Shown here in pieces: positions 38,563 through 50,428 of a stretch of 64,000 nucleotides of DNA. A program made the position numbers and the translations under genes. The notes beneath the pieces are model-generated. The model saw nothing but the letters and a program-made list of their open reading frames with translations. It ran no database searches and was not told where the DNA came from. The DNA lies in assembly GCA_010093605.1 (NCBI GenBank), contig MU004197.1, forward strand, positions 806,001 through 870,000, written 5' to 3'. Source of the DNA: Lophium mytilinum (lineage: Eukaryota > Ascomycota > Dothideomycetes > Mytilinidiales > Mytilinidiaceae). Position 1 is the first letter of the stretch; each line of letters begins with the position of its first letter.

Positions 38563-40626
38563 CTAGATGTACTTCATCCGTTTAGCTACCACCAGACACA
38601 CCGTGACGAACGCAGCGATAACACCCAGGATGCCGAAGAACCAACCCAGACCACCAGCGTCCTTCCCAGGCACGTTGACGTTCATGCCGAATAGACCACA
38701 GATCAAGTTAAGCGGCACCAAGATCGTCGCGATAAGCGTGACCTTCCCGAGCGTGACGTTGGCATCGTTTCCTTGAATCAGATTATCCACGCTGATTTGA
38801 GCCAGGTAGTTGCTGTGGCTTCGGGACAGCATCTTCTCGAAGTGCCCCAGATTAGACATCATCGTTACGACGTGATCTTGGATATCCGAAAGATAGAGTC
38901 CCACGTCGCCGCGAGGAGCCACGTTGAAGTTTTCGTTGCACCGCTTTGCGAATCCCTTGATGACGTCGGCCTTTCCACCGAGGAGGCGGAGGAGCGACAT
39001 CACTTTCTTGCGGCATTCGCCAATGGCGCGCAGGATCTCGCGAGAGTCTTCCATCCGGGCGGTGAATACTTGGTCTTCGATTGCGTCGGTCTCATGTTCC
39101 ACATCTCGAATGACGGGAGCGAAAGAATCAACAATGTCGTCACTGAAGATCAATTAGTAAATGTGACAGAATAGCGATCGAGGCCGGAAGTGTACTTACA
39201 TCAGTGCGTAGCAGATCCAATCAGAACTCAGAGAAACGTAGTCACGGAGTCTTCCAATACGCTTCCGGACGTTGGCAGAGTGAGGGCTCTCACAGAATGT
39301 GAAAGTCAACAATCCTTCCTTGAAAACAACGCCGTAGAAGTTGACTGGCTCCAGGTAGTCCTCGCTTGTCTTCTCCATCTGATAGAAGGACCGGAAGCAG
39401 ACGAAGTAGTAGTAATGGAACAATTCTACTTTTTCGCGAGTCTCTTGAGTCGTAATGTCCTCGCGTGTAAGAGGATGCACTCCAAAAGCTTTGCAGATAG
39501 CGAAAACTTCTTCTTCGGTGGGATTGACCATATCCAGCCACCATACGCCGCCGTCAGGGGAGAGTTCAAAGAGATCGCGGAATCGCTCTCCAGGCATCAA
39601 AAGCCCACCCAGTTCAGCGGCATGGATGGTATCGTCCAATTCCGAAGAAAAGAATGACCAGCGAGTCCTAGACGCATCGGCAACACTGGCGTTGTGCACA
39701 CCAAACTCAGCATCAAGATCCGCACACTTCTCGTCGAGTGCTACATCTGAAGCATTTCCACTAGGGGTGGGGCACTCGGTTGTGATTTTTGGGATTTGGC
39801 TGTGGCTCGATTTTGGGCGGAGGTCCTGGAAAATCTTAGACTTGCCGATGTCTTTCCCTTGGCTTCCCTTGTGTCGCAAAAGCGGTGCGATGGGCGTATT
39901 TTCGTGAGACCCGGCAACGAACTCTTCAAGCTCCTCGAAGTCGATGTCCGTTGTCTTACCCGGATCTTCGGTGACCGGGAAACACACGTCTTCCTCTACG
40001 GAGCTGTGACGAGATGCAATATCCGTGTGCAGGTCATTTGGGCGATCATCGCTGATAGTGGGTCGTCGCACGTGGGTTCCTCCAGAAACGGTTCGGTGGA
40101 GGGTCAAATCTAGCTCAGATGGAGAACGGCTGTTAACAGTTCCTGCGCGGTCCCGGCGGCGATTGTCTGCAAAGGCATCGACGGAATTGGGTGGAGAAAC
40201 GGAGCGCGAGGAAGTGGAAGAGGTCCTTGACTTGTGCACTCTCTGTGCTGGTTCGTCCTGAGGGCGCCGGAAAGTGTTCCTCCGCGCGTTTGGGCTGACG
40301 ATTGAGCCTCGTCGAGCGAATCTATCCTCTCCAGCAAATGTGCCTTGGCCGCTTCTATCGTCGTCCACGATGGCGTTTTCAAAGTCCCGAGCCTCGAAAT
40401 CTCGTGAAGTCACCCCCTGTGCTTCTAGAGCATCATTGACTTGGAGTAGGTTGGGACGTTCGATTGGCTGGATACTGGCGACAGTTCCCCTTCGAGTCCC
40501 CGGGATGGATTGCATGCCTCCTTCGAGCCTCGGCAAGGACGCAGGCTGGCGGCGGTGGTCGTCGAGATCGGACACTGGCGTGCTGAATCTCGTCTGAGAC
40601 CTCTCGGACCTCGGTGTCTCGGCCAT
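38563..40626 (-). CDS. CorA-family magnesium transporter (Alr1/Mnr2-like)
   Basis: Two exons, 40626-39200 and 39142-38563, spliced in phase 2 over 57 bp; 668 residues. The junction restores CYALIDDIVDSFAPV, a conserved segment of fungal CorA proteins. The first 270 residues are disordered and rich in Ser, Arg and Asp. The cytosolic funnel follows with WWLDMVNPTEEEVFAICKAF and LTREDITTQETREKVELF. Two transmembrane helices close the protein, the first preceding the selectivity signature GMN in ICGLFGMNVNVPG. Alr1-type proteins import Mg2+ across the plasma membrane, while Mnr2 works in the vacuole; the sequence alone does not decide between them. Yeast members are about 860-970 residues, so this one is at the short end. 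Confidence 0.94.
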
Positions 40627-41781
40627 TGCGATGTTGTTGTACTATCGTATCGTGGTACACAAAGTGGCCAGTGTTTTATGAAGTTGTCGAACGGGGGCCC
40701 TATGGGTTCAACTGGCGAGCCGCTTGTGAGCGCTCACCTTGGAAGGGAGCTCAACTTGATTGAAGGCTTCGCGTAGGGGCCTCCCTACACTCAGCCGGGG
40801 GGACTCGGCCTGTCGGTTCGTGTATAATTACGCCAGAGCGCCGGGTTGTGGTTGCCGTTGTGTGATCAATGCTGCGAGTGTGAGATGTGTCGACGTGAAA
40901 CCAGTTATGGAGGCTTCTTGTAGTCGCCTCCGTAGACCCAAGTCTTTGGGCCGAGAAGGGGACGAACGAAGGAGAACTTGTGGAGAGTGATGCCCGCCAA
41001 TTTGATGGTATTGCTATATCAAGACGCCTTGGCGCCGAGGGTGGTGGTGGGAGGTTGCGTGGGCGAGCAGCAGTGAAATGAGTCTCGAGAGCAGTCCGGT
41101 CGCAGGAATAGGCCTGGAGCGGAGTGTGGGTGGTGGAATGCGGACAAGTGGTCGATTGGGGCGTCGTAATCGAGGAGACTGGATAGGTTTGCTCTGAGCG
41201 TGTGAATTGGCGTGTTCAGGACACGGGTGTTAATGGTGAAAAATGGTTTGATAAACGAACAAAGGTCCAAAGGACGGTTGTGAGGGAAGAAGAAGGGTGA
41301 AAGGGGACGGGGCGACGGTGAAAGAAAAAGGCTGGTCTTTGCCCAGGTGTGCACGGAACGGAAGCGATGAGCCCAGTCCAGCCAAACAGGCGCCTCGGAC
41401 GCCGGCGAAGACAGCCCAACTGACTCAGCGGATTGGTCTGTCCGGTGACTGGTGAGCGATTTTGAAACCGACGGGAATAGCGTTTTCAAGATTTGCAGGG
41501 AAAAAGTGACCGCGGCCGGGAGAAAAAGGAAGAAGGTAAGGCAGGGGACAGCCAATGCGAGCGCAGCATACGGGCAGGTTCAAGGTTGAGACTGTCGACT
41601 GGCGATGTCATTGAGGCCCACACGTGTTGTACCCCTGTCCAGCTGCACTCCCTCCCGGCACTCCCTCACTCCCCTGCACTCCCCGCCGGCCGCTACCGTG
41701 CTTAGCTGCATCCCAAAGCCAGATCGCCTCCAATTCACTGCTCCTCAAACCGCCCTGCCTGGACTCCATATCGACACCAGC
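40627..41781. promoter_or_regulatory. Shared upstream region of CorA and Spc1 genes
   Basis: About 1.15 kb between divergent starts. Frames such as 41019-41555 on the minus strand look like translated leader or promoter DNA (low complexity) and have no domain. The bases before the Spc1 start (41630-41700) are very pyrimidine-rich. Confidence 0.4.
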
Positions 41782-42190
41782 ATGGCCGACCAGCTTCTCG
41801 AGACGCTGCGTGATGCCGTCGAAGGCCAGATTGCAAGTGCTCTGCTGGAATGCTTCAGGTATCATGCTAACTTGGGACAGGACTTCGAGGGCCAACGCCT
41901 GGCTGAGCTCGTCACAACGGTGCTGTTAGGAGTGTCCGGAGTAAGCTCTTCGCCATTTCCTGATTCAATATCACGCGCTCACACAGCCCAAGCTCATTGC
42001 CTTCTTCGTCGGCTACGTCCAACAAGACATCTACCAGACCCTGTGGATTGGACTAGGGGGAACCGCCCTCACCTTTATCGCTGTCGTGCCGCCGTGGCCC
42101 TTTTACAACAAGAACCCTGTTGACTGGCTGCCTCCTCACAACTCTATAGCGGACCTGAGAATCGATGTGGACGGGAATCAAGTGGGCTGA
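41782..42190 (+). CDS. SPC1: Signal peptidase complex subunit 1 (Spc1/SPC12)
   Basis: Three exons, 41782-41832, 41881-41940 and 41987-42190, all phase 0; 104 residues. The N terminus DQLLETLRDAVEGQI continues across the first junction into DFEGQRLAEL, as in homologues. Two hydrophobic helices follow (LVTTVLLGVSGPKLIAFFVG and LWIGLGGTALTFIAVVPPW), then the family signature PWPFYNKNPVDWLP. Spc1 is a non-catalytic ER-membrane subunit of signal peptidase that shields transmembrane segments from cleavage. The first intron is of the GC-AG class (GCAAGT donor), is exactly 48 nt and contains no stop in frame, so an unspliced reading would insert 16 residues. Confidence 0.93.
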
Positions 42191-42700
42191 TGTGGATATA
42201 TGCTGAAGAGAGCTGCGTCTATTACGAAATAATGATCAAGCTCCAATATCTCATTTCAGCACTGTGGTACTGCTTCACAACCTTTCTTGAATGTCACCCT
42301 CCCCTGTTGATTAGCTTTCCAGTCACTGCACCGTGACGTGGATGGGAAGCTCGCCTGCAGGCCACCTTTTGATTCAAATGGCACAACATGTCAAGGGTCT
42401 CAACCAGTGGTGAATACACGGACAGACGGATCATGCTAGCTCTGGCATTCATTGTGCAGACCTCTCTATCTGCCAATCTTTTTGTGATTCACACCCTCGG
42501 TGCTCCCACTGCCCATATGCGCAATCCCCAATGAACACCGTGCGCCTGCAAGCTGTCCAGAAGCTGTCCCAACTGTACCATTTTCCGAGAGTCAGTGTTC
42601 TCCCAGAATAATATCATGGCGTCTCAAGTTGTGAATAGCTCGAAGCTTGCTAAATTCTGCCGCCGCTAATAAAGAGACGAATCGCGCCTGTGCCTCCGAT
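42191..42700. other. Intergenic stretch between convergent genes
   Basis: 3' regions of Spc1 and RBX1. No gene or repeat is seen. Confidence 0.35.
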
Positions 42701-43236
<536 letters not shown>

Positions 43237-44306
43237 GGTTGTGTGCTGAAGATGGGGATTCAGTGGGTGATGTAGGTGGTATTCTAGGTGTGGAGCAGCC
43301 TAGTGGAGGTGGGTGGTGTTGAAGTCGAAGGCGTACAGTCCTTTAAGAAGCACAAGAGGAGAAGCTCGTGGGGAGTTCCAGGCACACGTGAAACTGGTGG
43401 AGCTGGCGGGCTGAAGTGTTGTTGAAGCCTAGAAGTGAAAGTGCTCAGGCCGCCATGTCCCGCAGTTACACTGATACGCGCCAAGATTTCGCCCGCTTAA
43501 ACCGCCCGCCACTATATCTGACCAGATCTCAGATTTGGGTACCGTCCATCCATCCATGGTACTGCATGTACATATATAGTAGTAGTTAAATGTCCCTGCC
43601 CTTCGAGTTTCTTCGAACAGGTATCCTGATTTCTGATTTTCATTGCTTCCTCGTGCCCGTATTTCGTATGTCACATTCCTTTCTCGCACAAGAGCGCCGT
43701 GTTGATACCATGATGGCCGTAAATAGCCGCACAAGTGTAGACTGCAGCTTCAGAGTCATAGAACAAAGCATACCTGGGCACATGTGTAGTATTGCATCTT
43801 CAGCTCCTCCGATCACCTCACCATACCGCTTCAACCGCATAAAATCACACTGCGTGCACCAAACAGGTACAGCCCCAGCCACAATCTGTCACGCACTCGG
43901 CCTAGCTGCATCCAAAGCCGGGCGCATACACCGTTGCTGTCCGCCACGTCCAAGCCTCCTGCCTCGATCTTCGCCGACGACAGCTCAACACCGCCTCACC
44001 CGACCTTGTCACCACCACCAGCTGCAAGACCATCTCCAGAGCTAGATCTCTATTATTTCACATATCTTCTAAGTAATCACGTCCCCTCGTGTGGACATGC
44101 GCTCCCCGGTTTTCTCCTCCTCATCCACCCTATCAAACTTCCTTGATTCCGATCAGCTACAGTCATCGAGACCGAACACATACACAGCCGCCATCCGAAC
44201 AACCCAGAGGGCTAGGAGTCGAACAGCCGGATAGTCCGCCGTTTCCTTGACGTCAAACACCGCCTGCACTGGACACGCGGTCCTTCTACACTGAAGCTAT
44301 CTCCTG
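43237..44306. promoter_or_regulatory. Shared upstream region of RBX1 and the Edc1-like gene
   Basis: About 1.07 kb between divergent starts. The segment 43930-44300 before the Edc1-like ATG is CA- and CT-rich and looks like a long 5' leader. Frames at 43590-44045 have no domain. Confidence 0.4.
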
Positions 44307-46010
44307 ATGGCAAGCCCTGCACAAACACCGCCGCCAAAGACCTCCCGGGCGAGGCACCAGCATTCCAAGAGCGCGACGCCTGTTGGGCTAGACAATGGGG
44401 GGAAATCCGGTATTCGGCGGCAGCGCAACAACCGTAACAACAACAACAACGAGCGCAACAACTTCGTTCAATACCCGCAATCTCAGAATGGGTACGGATC
44501 CAGCCAGGTTCAACCATACAACCAGCCGCAGGAGTATTACTCGTTTGCACAGCCGGGCGAGGATGTTGAGAGCAGCGGTGCTGTCTCCGAGGGCCCGAGG
44601 CCGCCAAAACAACGCCAAAACCGGCCCGCGCAACAGCAATTCGCTTCCAACGGTGGTATGGAACATGAAGCCCTGCCACAATCCCCTCCTAGTGTGAAAT
44701 CTCCCTTGGTGCAAGGGGCTGTTATGACTCCGGCCAGGGCTCAAGCCGCGTATGCCGGGCCTACTTTCCATGCATCTCCAGCGCCTTCGGCTCTCCCGGT
44801 TCCAAAATTCTTCTCAAAATCAGTTCCCGCATCAGGATCGCAGCCAAGTTTGCAGGCCCGTTTAGAAAGTGAGGCGGTAGATCCTTCGCCAAAGCCTTCC
44901 CCACCATCTCCACCAGACGCCGTTATCGCCGCCCCGCCGAGACATGAGGACTCTCCACTTGACTTTTTCTTCAATGCGGACAGGAAAGAAAAAGCAAAAA
45001 GGGGAAGTGGACTGTTCACTCCTGAAAGCAAACAAAAGCCGGCAGCATCGACCACCCAGCCTTTCCCAAGCACTGCGTCGAAGAACAACGATGCGTCGCA
45101 TCATTCGCGACACAGCTCTACTAGATCTAGTAAGAGGGTTTTTATGATAGAGCTAGACGGTGGCGCCAATGTAGCCATTCGAAGATCTCCAGCGATTGCT
45201 GCGCCTGCAAGCCGCTCTGTGACTGCTCCTTCCAGAATACCCCAGATTAGAGACCGGACGAAATCAGAAAAGGACACCCAAGTTCTCCAGGATATTCTCT
45301 CCTCTCTTACAAAACCAAAGCCTCAACCTTCTACTCCGTACGCAGCGCCGGATCGCATTCCTTCAGAACCAAATTCGAGATTCCACACTCCTTCTCCCTT
45401 CAATCAGCCAAGATCAAGCACCCGAAGTGCTTCCGGGCCTACCACCCCAGCACCGCAGACCAATGACATTGCAAACCCTTCATATTACTACGGGAACCGC
45501 AATCTTTCTCCTCTTTTCAACGCAGCAAAAACAGACTCCGCCAAGCGGTCGTCTAGTCTTCGCCAAGAAGTCACCGCAGCCTCACCCACTGTGAAGCAAA
45601 ACGGATTTCCTTTCAACGGCCCACCTGAGTCCCCTCTTAATCACGCTCGCCGACATCCCAAAGAGAATGCGGATCCACGATCGGTGTCACGACAGTACTT
45701 AGATTCGGTAATGAATTCTCCGGGTTCGTCTGCGAGCCCACGTCCTGCTCGCTCTTATGGACAAGCTCAAGGGTCCTATGCCTTGGACGGATCTGGCGAT
45801 CGCCCAGCGAACCAGATTATGCAGCCCAATTTTCTACATCAATCTCCTATGTCACGAACAGCCGGCAGTGTTCCTCAGGCAAACGGGATGTCTTCACCCA
45901 ACAAGAATTACGCACCATCTAATACCCCTGAAATGCAATCTATGGAGGACAGTTTACGTCGGTTATTGAAACTCAACGGTGTTGATGGCGATTCAGCGGG
46001 CGTTCGATGA
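44307..46010 (+). CDS. Disordered protein with PNRC/Edc1-type Dcp1-binding motif
   Basis: Single frame of 567 residues, low complexity throughout, rich in Pro, Ser, Asn and Gln, with a poly-Asn tract (NRNNNNNERNN) near residue 45. At about residues 150-172 there is one conserved block, YAGPTFHASPAPSALPVPKF followed by FSKSVP. This is the PNRC signature: yeast Edc1/Edc2 and metazoan PNRC proteins use the LPxPxF-like end to bind the EVH1 domain of Dcp1 and the preceding part to activate Dcp2. It is therefore likely to be a decapping enhancer located in P-bodies. A second short block (SPLDFFFNADRKEKAKRGS) near 215 and the Leu-rich C terminus (EDSLRRLLKLNGV) are also conserved in fungal proteins of this kind. 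Dcp1 is encoded at 27337. No enzymatic domain is present. Confidence 0.78.
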   Translation: MASPAQTPPPKTSRARHQHSKSATPVGLDNGGKSGIRRQRNNRNNNNNERNNFVQYPQSQNGYGSSQVQPYNQPQEYYSFAQPGEDVESSGAVSEGPRPPKQRQNRPAQQQFASNGGMEHEALPQSPPSVKSPLVQGAVMTPARAQAAYAGPTFHASPAPSALPVPKFFSKSVPASGSQPSLQARLESEAVDPSPKPSPPSPPDAVIAAPPRHEDSPLDFFFNADRKEKAKRGSGLFTPESKQKPAASTTQPFPSTASKNNDASHHSRHSSTRSSKRVFMIELDGGANVAIRRSPAIAAPASRSVTAPSRIPQIRDRTKSEKDTQVLQDILSSLTKPKPQPSTPYAAPDRIPSEPNSRFHTPSPFNQPRSSTRSASGPTTPAPQTNDIANPSYYYGNRNLSPLFNAAKTDSAKRSSSLRQEVTAASPTVKQNGFPFNGPPESPLNHARRHPKENADPRSVSRQYLDSVMNSPGSSASPRPARSYGQAQGSYALDGSGDRPANQIMQPNFLHQSPMSRTAGSVPQANGMSSPNKNYAPSNTPEMQSMEDSLRRLLKLNGVDGDSAGVR

Positions 46011-46942
46011 TACATTCTCATTCCTATCTCTGCGTTGTTGCTGCAGCCGCTTTTGTGGATCAGCTTGTCTATAGTGACTACTCTAAGTCTACTCTCTTTC
46101 TTCACGTGTATAAGGGCGTTTTGGGGTTTTTGGCCATGTCACATTACGAGCATTTGGCTTGCAAGGCGTTGGCAGGTTTACTATCCAGAGGCTATGGTTG
46201 GGTAACTGTCTAACTTCTCAGTAACGGGGCTTGCATGGATCTGTCTGCTGGGTCTATATCTGAAGACGGCTTCTCATAGAGCCCTAGCGTCAGGATGCTT
46301 GGTACCTAGGGCCGCTTATTGCTTTATTTGTTTGGGTTGTTGGTCGGGCGGCAGGACCTGGAGTCTCATGGAGGATCTGCTAAGGATGGATTATACCCGC
46401 TCTTTGGAGATCGGCTTCTTGTGGCCTTCGATGTGGAGGGAGGGTGGTTGGACTTGTGGCGGATGCGAGTCACGATAAAATATTAAAAAATAGGATAGGA
46501 GACCTCTTTGCTGATGGCAATTGAGGCATTTCTTGTCCAACAACTGTTCATACCGTTACTTTAGTGATCTGCAAAGAGTGTAATGCATAATCTTTACGTC
46601 AAATCTACCTCTATTTGGGTTTTTGCTGATGAGGGGCTCTCGAGGGAGTACTTATACTCTGAAGATATGGTTTCTGTCATTTCCAGCGGCGATGACTTTG
46701 TAGACACCCCTACGCAGTACACTCTAATCTTTTAAAATGGCGTTGCGATTGACCGAAATGGGAAAGTAAGAATTACGGAATGGCATCTTTAGCCTTGCCA
46801 AGAGCGGTCGGGGCTGGACCACTTCTCATTCACCGTTAGTAACCAGCCCCTGCCCGCAAACCTACCTTTATAGCTCTCCCAGTCCGCACACCAAGTCCCT
46901 TACAACCCACTAACTCGTATACCACTCATACAACTTACCACC
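46011..46942. other. Intergenic stretch
   Basis: T-rich 3' side of the Edc1-like gene followed by the leader of the F-box-like gene. Only short frames. AT-rich block near 46480-46500. No gene is seen. Confidence 0.35.
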
Positions 46943-48755
46943 ATGCCAGGACAAGGCAAGAAAAAGCGGGCGAAAAAGATCAACAAGCCACCAGCGAAAA
47001 TCAATCTCACCGATATGCCAGGCGAGCTCATTGAGCGGATTGCCCTGCATGTACTCTATGACGATTTCGATGACAACGACAGCGACGACCAAAGATCCAC
47101 ATGGGCTGGCCTGTTGTTTGACTTGCGCCTAACATGCCGAAGTCTCCGGGAGAAGTCCGAGCACATCTTCATTCGAACCGCCTTTAAGAGGTTCGGCATG
47201 ACTCTATCTCTAGAAGATCTTGAAATGCTCACCGAGGTCTCCCAACTGCCAAAGATTGCGTCAGCGGTTCGAACACTTTTCATAAGCGAGGGGTTTAAGG
47301 AAGAGAAACACTATAATCTGCTTTCAGATCTTCAAGGCCATACGCAATCTGCAGAAGAGCACGAAGACACCTTAGCCGAATTCACTGATGGGCGCAATGA
47401 ACAAATTGAGGCTGCTTATCTAGGAAGCTCAGGAATGGCCGCAAGCATGCTCACACAAGCCTTGAAGAATCTTCCAAACGTTCGGAAAATCTTCATTGCG
47501 ATTCCACGGAGACGCTATTACGGAACCATTAGCCATGATTCTAGCTTCCAAGGAATACCCTTTTCCAATATCGTTTCTATTGCTCTCACAGCTTCGGCAG
47601 TAGCGAACGTCAAGCTGGATGAGTTCAGAATGAGTTTGCAGTTTTTCAAAGACAACTACGGTGCTTCTGTACAGGCACTACAGGTGGGAATGTTACTTCC
47701 CGGTCGTTTCTCATGCTTGAAGAAGCTCGACATATATCTTAGCGCAAAAGAGTGTCACCGTCATGGTAAGTGCTCCGCGTAGTCAACTATCTACGCAATC
47801 ATTTTTGCTCCTGGTGGACGTACTTTGATACATACGGCTATGTCTTGGACGGTGATCACAGGCTAGTCAATACAGTACTAAGCCAACAGTCTGGGCACAT
47901 AGACTCACTACAGCTTGGCTCCAACTTGCTCACTCAACACCACTGTCGGGGGTACCCTGGCTATTGAGTAGCCAAGTAGTCAAGAGGTAGTCCAATCTGC
48001 ACTGCTTGAACCTCGAAATCACCCTTGGATCTTCGAAATCCTGTGCGGGAACCCCATGCGGTGTCGAGCTAGTGTGCCCAGACTTTTGGCTTGTCACTGT
48101 ATATGCTCTGATTCCTAGAGATATACGCATACCAGTGCCCTAGAACTGTACCCTTCCTTCCTGAACCTGGCTAACTCTGTCAGCTCCCGATGTGTTGATT
48201 TCATATACGTCACACTTTTTGGCTGGGGCTACCGAGCTCACAGAGCTCAATTTGTCCTTCGATGACTGGACGGCTACGGACCGTGTCTTTGAAGCTATCG
48301 CTAAAGACGTTTCTCTCGAGAAACTCCAAGTACTTACTCTAGAAGGCATTCGTTTCCGCGCGGAAGACATAATCAAGTTCTTGCAAGCCCACAGGACGTC
48401 AATTCGGAAAGTTAAACTTGACACCTGCCGTATCTCCATTGGCACATGGCTACAAGTCTTGCAAGGCCTCAAGTCCATGCAAGAACTCGAAGATCTACAA
48501 CTCACCCACATCGTTCAACAGCGCTTCCGGGTTACATTTCCTTCGACTGCGAAAATCGATGCCTCCTCCCTGTGCGACGAGGACGACGACGAATTCGCCG
48601 ACTGGGTGTACGTCACGCGCCCCTACAAATATATTGCCTCCGTGGAAATTTGGGAAGATATGCCTACTAAACTCGAGGAGTTTGAGCGTGATATTAAGAT
48701 CACAGATCAGACCTATCATTCGGACGGTAGAGGACTCTTTCATTGGTACACTTAA
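46943..48755 (+). CDS. F-box-like protein with leucine-rich-repeat-like C-terminal half
   Basis: Two exons, 46943-47765 and 48184-48755, joined in phase 1; 464 residues. After a basic start (KKKRAKKINKPPAK) the segment INLTDMPGELIERIALHVLY resembles an F-box, which binds Skp1. The rest contains repeated leucine-rich segments (TELTELNLSFDDW, LEKLQVLTLEGIRF, SIRKVKLDTCRI, LEDLQLTHIV) as in substrate-recognition domains of fungal F-box proteins. The branch-site CTAAC lies 10 bases before the acceptor. The intron is 418 bp, about eight times the usual length here, because a 227-bp MITE (47873-48099) has inserted into it. The open frame at 47770-47967 is intron and MITE sequence, not exon. Substrate unknown. 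Confidence 0.78.
47873..48099 (+). mobile_element. 227-bp TA-flanked MITE (Tc1/mariner-like), copy A
   Basis: Flanked by TA at 47871-47872 and 48100-48101, the target duplication of Tc1/mariner elements. The ends are inverted repeats of about 28 bases: CAGTACTAAGCC with AGTCTGGGCACA on the left and, reverse-complemented, CAGTGACAAGCC with AGTCTGGGCACA on the right. There is no coding capacity. It lies wholly inside the intron of the F-box-like gene and away from its splice sites. A same-length copy in the opposite orientation is at 57529-57755. Confidence 0.88.
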
Positions 48756-49757
48756 GCTAAAGCATCAACATCTAGCTTCTTGTTAGCCTTCAATGCCGCA
48801 GGTAGCGTGAAGAGTTAGAGGGATCATACATCACTACTGCACTAGGCTGGAAGGCGTCTTCGGGAAGGTAGAACTCAGGTTATGTTTTAGGATTTCCCAA
48901 CCAAGATTACTGGTGAGTCATTCCGAGTAGATAGATTCGATCATATTCTCCGGGCCGTCATGCAGCTGCATGCCAAGAGTGTGACGGAAACCCGGGATGA
49001 TATATCAGATTCAAACTCAACCCACTCGACTGTCCACCCACCAAACTGTTGCTCTGTGTGTCCTCTCTTGCCAATGCGTGTGGGGCTCGAGGGAAATATG
49101 AAATTTGGAACAAAGGCAAAGTTCATGACTCTGAGCAGTCTACGAACTAGCTGGGCTGCATTAAGACGCGATGTCTAGCATATCTGAAAAAATTAGGACA
49201 AGATGTAGCTTTCTTTGAAGCCTGAAAGAGGGGTCACTTCGTAGTCTTGACCGACGTTCGATCTCGCTAGGATAGCCTAAGCGTGGTTAAGTACGTCGCC
49301 CTGATGATCGAGATTGTACGGGCCGTACGATGTGATCTGTCATTCACTGATAGCAAAGTGCAGGAAAATAACGAATTACCCAGTCTCATGCAAAGGGCTT
49401 TTAAGTGAGAGACTGCTGCCTAAGAATACCCTAGGCTGGAATCTATCAGGCCGCGCTCTTTACAACTCAAAGCTTATGGCTCTAGGAAATTCCCAAGAGA
49501 TTCGCTTCACTCTATTTCACTACAAGCAACCTCTCCAATCTTCACCTGACACATTACTGACCAGTCTAGATGACGTGATCTTGCCTTAAGATCTCACTTT
49601 ATCTGACTCTAACCTGCTTCACCCTGCTTGCTTCAGCTCTTTCTTCGCTCTTAAACCTTCTTTATCTTCCAACCGGACAACCTTCCTCCTCCAACGCTCC
49701 AATCCTCCTCAACCCTGCTCTCAGTCTAGTTGATCAAAGTCGATCGAACTCATCAAG
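48756..49757. other. Intergenic stretch
   Basis: About 1 kb between the F-box-like gene and the SANT-like gene. A frame at 49314-49589 has no domain. The last 150 bases (49600-49740) are strongly CT-rich and probably form the leader of the next gene. Confidence 0.35.
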
Positions 49758-50428
49758 ATGCCGATGAACTGGACGCCCGAGGCTGATGCCAAAGTATGTT
49801 CACTCCATAACATCGCTCATTCATACTAACAAGGAGCAGTTGTTTGTGAAGGTCCTGAATGTCTCCAACATCAAGCTGAGCCAAGAAGTGCTCGATAAAA
49901 TCGCTTCTGAGATGAGCCCAGGTATGTCACCTCTGTGGAGGTCTTCAAACACACATTATCACCCAAGGACCACATCGCTAATGATGCTTTAATATTCTAG
50001 ACTGCACTGGAAGGGCCATCAAGGAGCGCATCTTCAAGCTGAAGCAGAAGGCAGCCGGCACTGGCAACTCAACCACCGCGTCGTCCACCCCTAAAGCCCC
50101 AAGGACTCCGAAGACCCCGCGATCTGGCAAAGGCCCAAAGAGCACGCCTGGTACTGGTCAGAAGCGGAAGGGTGGCAACGTCGCTGGTCCACTCAACGAT
50201 GCTGATACGGACGATGGCGAGGACCTCCAGAAGTTCGTGACTCCCTCTAAACAAAAGGTAGAATATGCCAACGAGTACGATTCCGCGGGCAGCCAGGATG
50301 ACAACGAGGAGAGCCCCTCGAAGCGCATCAAGCGCGAACCATCGAACGACTTCGAGGGCGAGTTGTGGGACGGCGGTCACAACGCGCACAACGACTTCGT
50401 CCGAGATCAGTCTGGCGACCTCTTCTAA
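49758..50428 (+). CDS. Small SANT/Myb-like nuclear protein
   Basis: Three exons, 49758-49793, 49840-49921 and 50001-50428, phases 0 and 1; 181 residues. The N-terminal 50 residues (NWTPEADAKLFVKVL, then LSQEVLDKIASEM and GRAIKERIFKLKQKA) have the three-helix pattern and leading Trp of a Myb/SANT-like domain, a short version seen in many ascomycete proteins of unknown function. The remainder is disordered: a Ser/Thr/Pro/Lys-rich part with TPKAPRTPKTPRSGKGP, then an acidic part with SPSKRIKREPS, which looks like a nuclear localisation signal and sumoylation-type site. DNA binding is plausible but unproven with a single short domain. Confidence 0.8.

Noticed and set aside
45120-45165. Possible 29-nt intron in the Edc1-like gene (GTAAGAG...CTAG)
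   Set aside because: Too short for a spliceosomal intron and the frame stays open, so it is treated as coding.
47770-47967. Frame between the two exons of the F-box-like gene
   Set aside because: It reads intron and MITE sequence; the flanking exons join in phase without it.
49240-49330. tRNA-like stretch (GCGTGGTTAAGTACGTCG)
   Set aside because: Neither an acceptor stem nor a T arm can be built around it.
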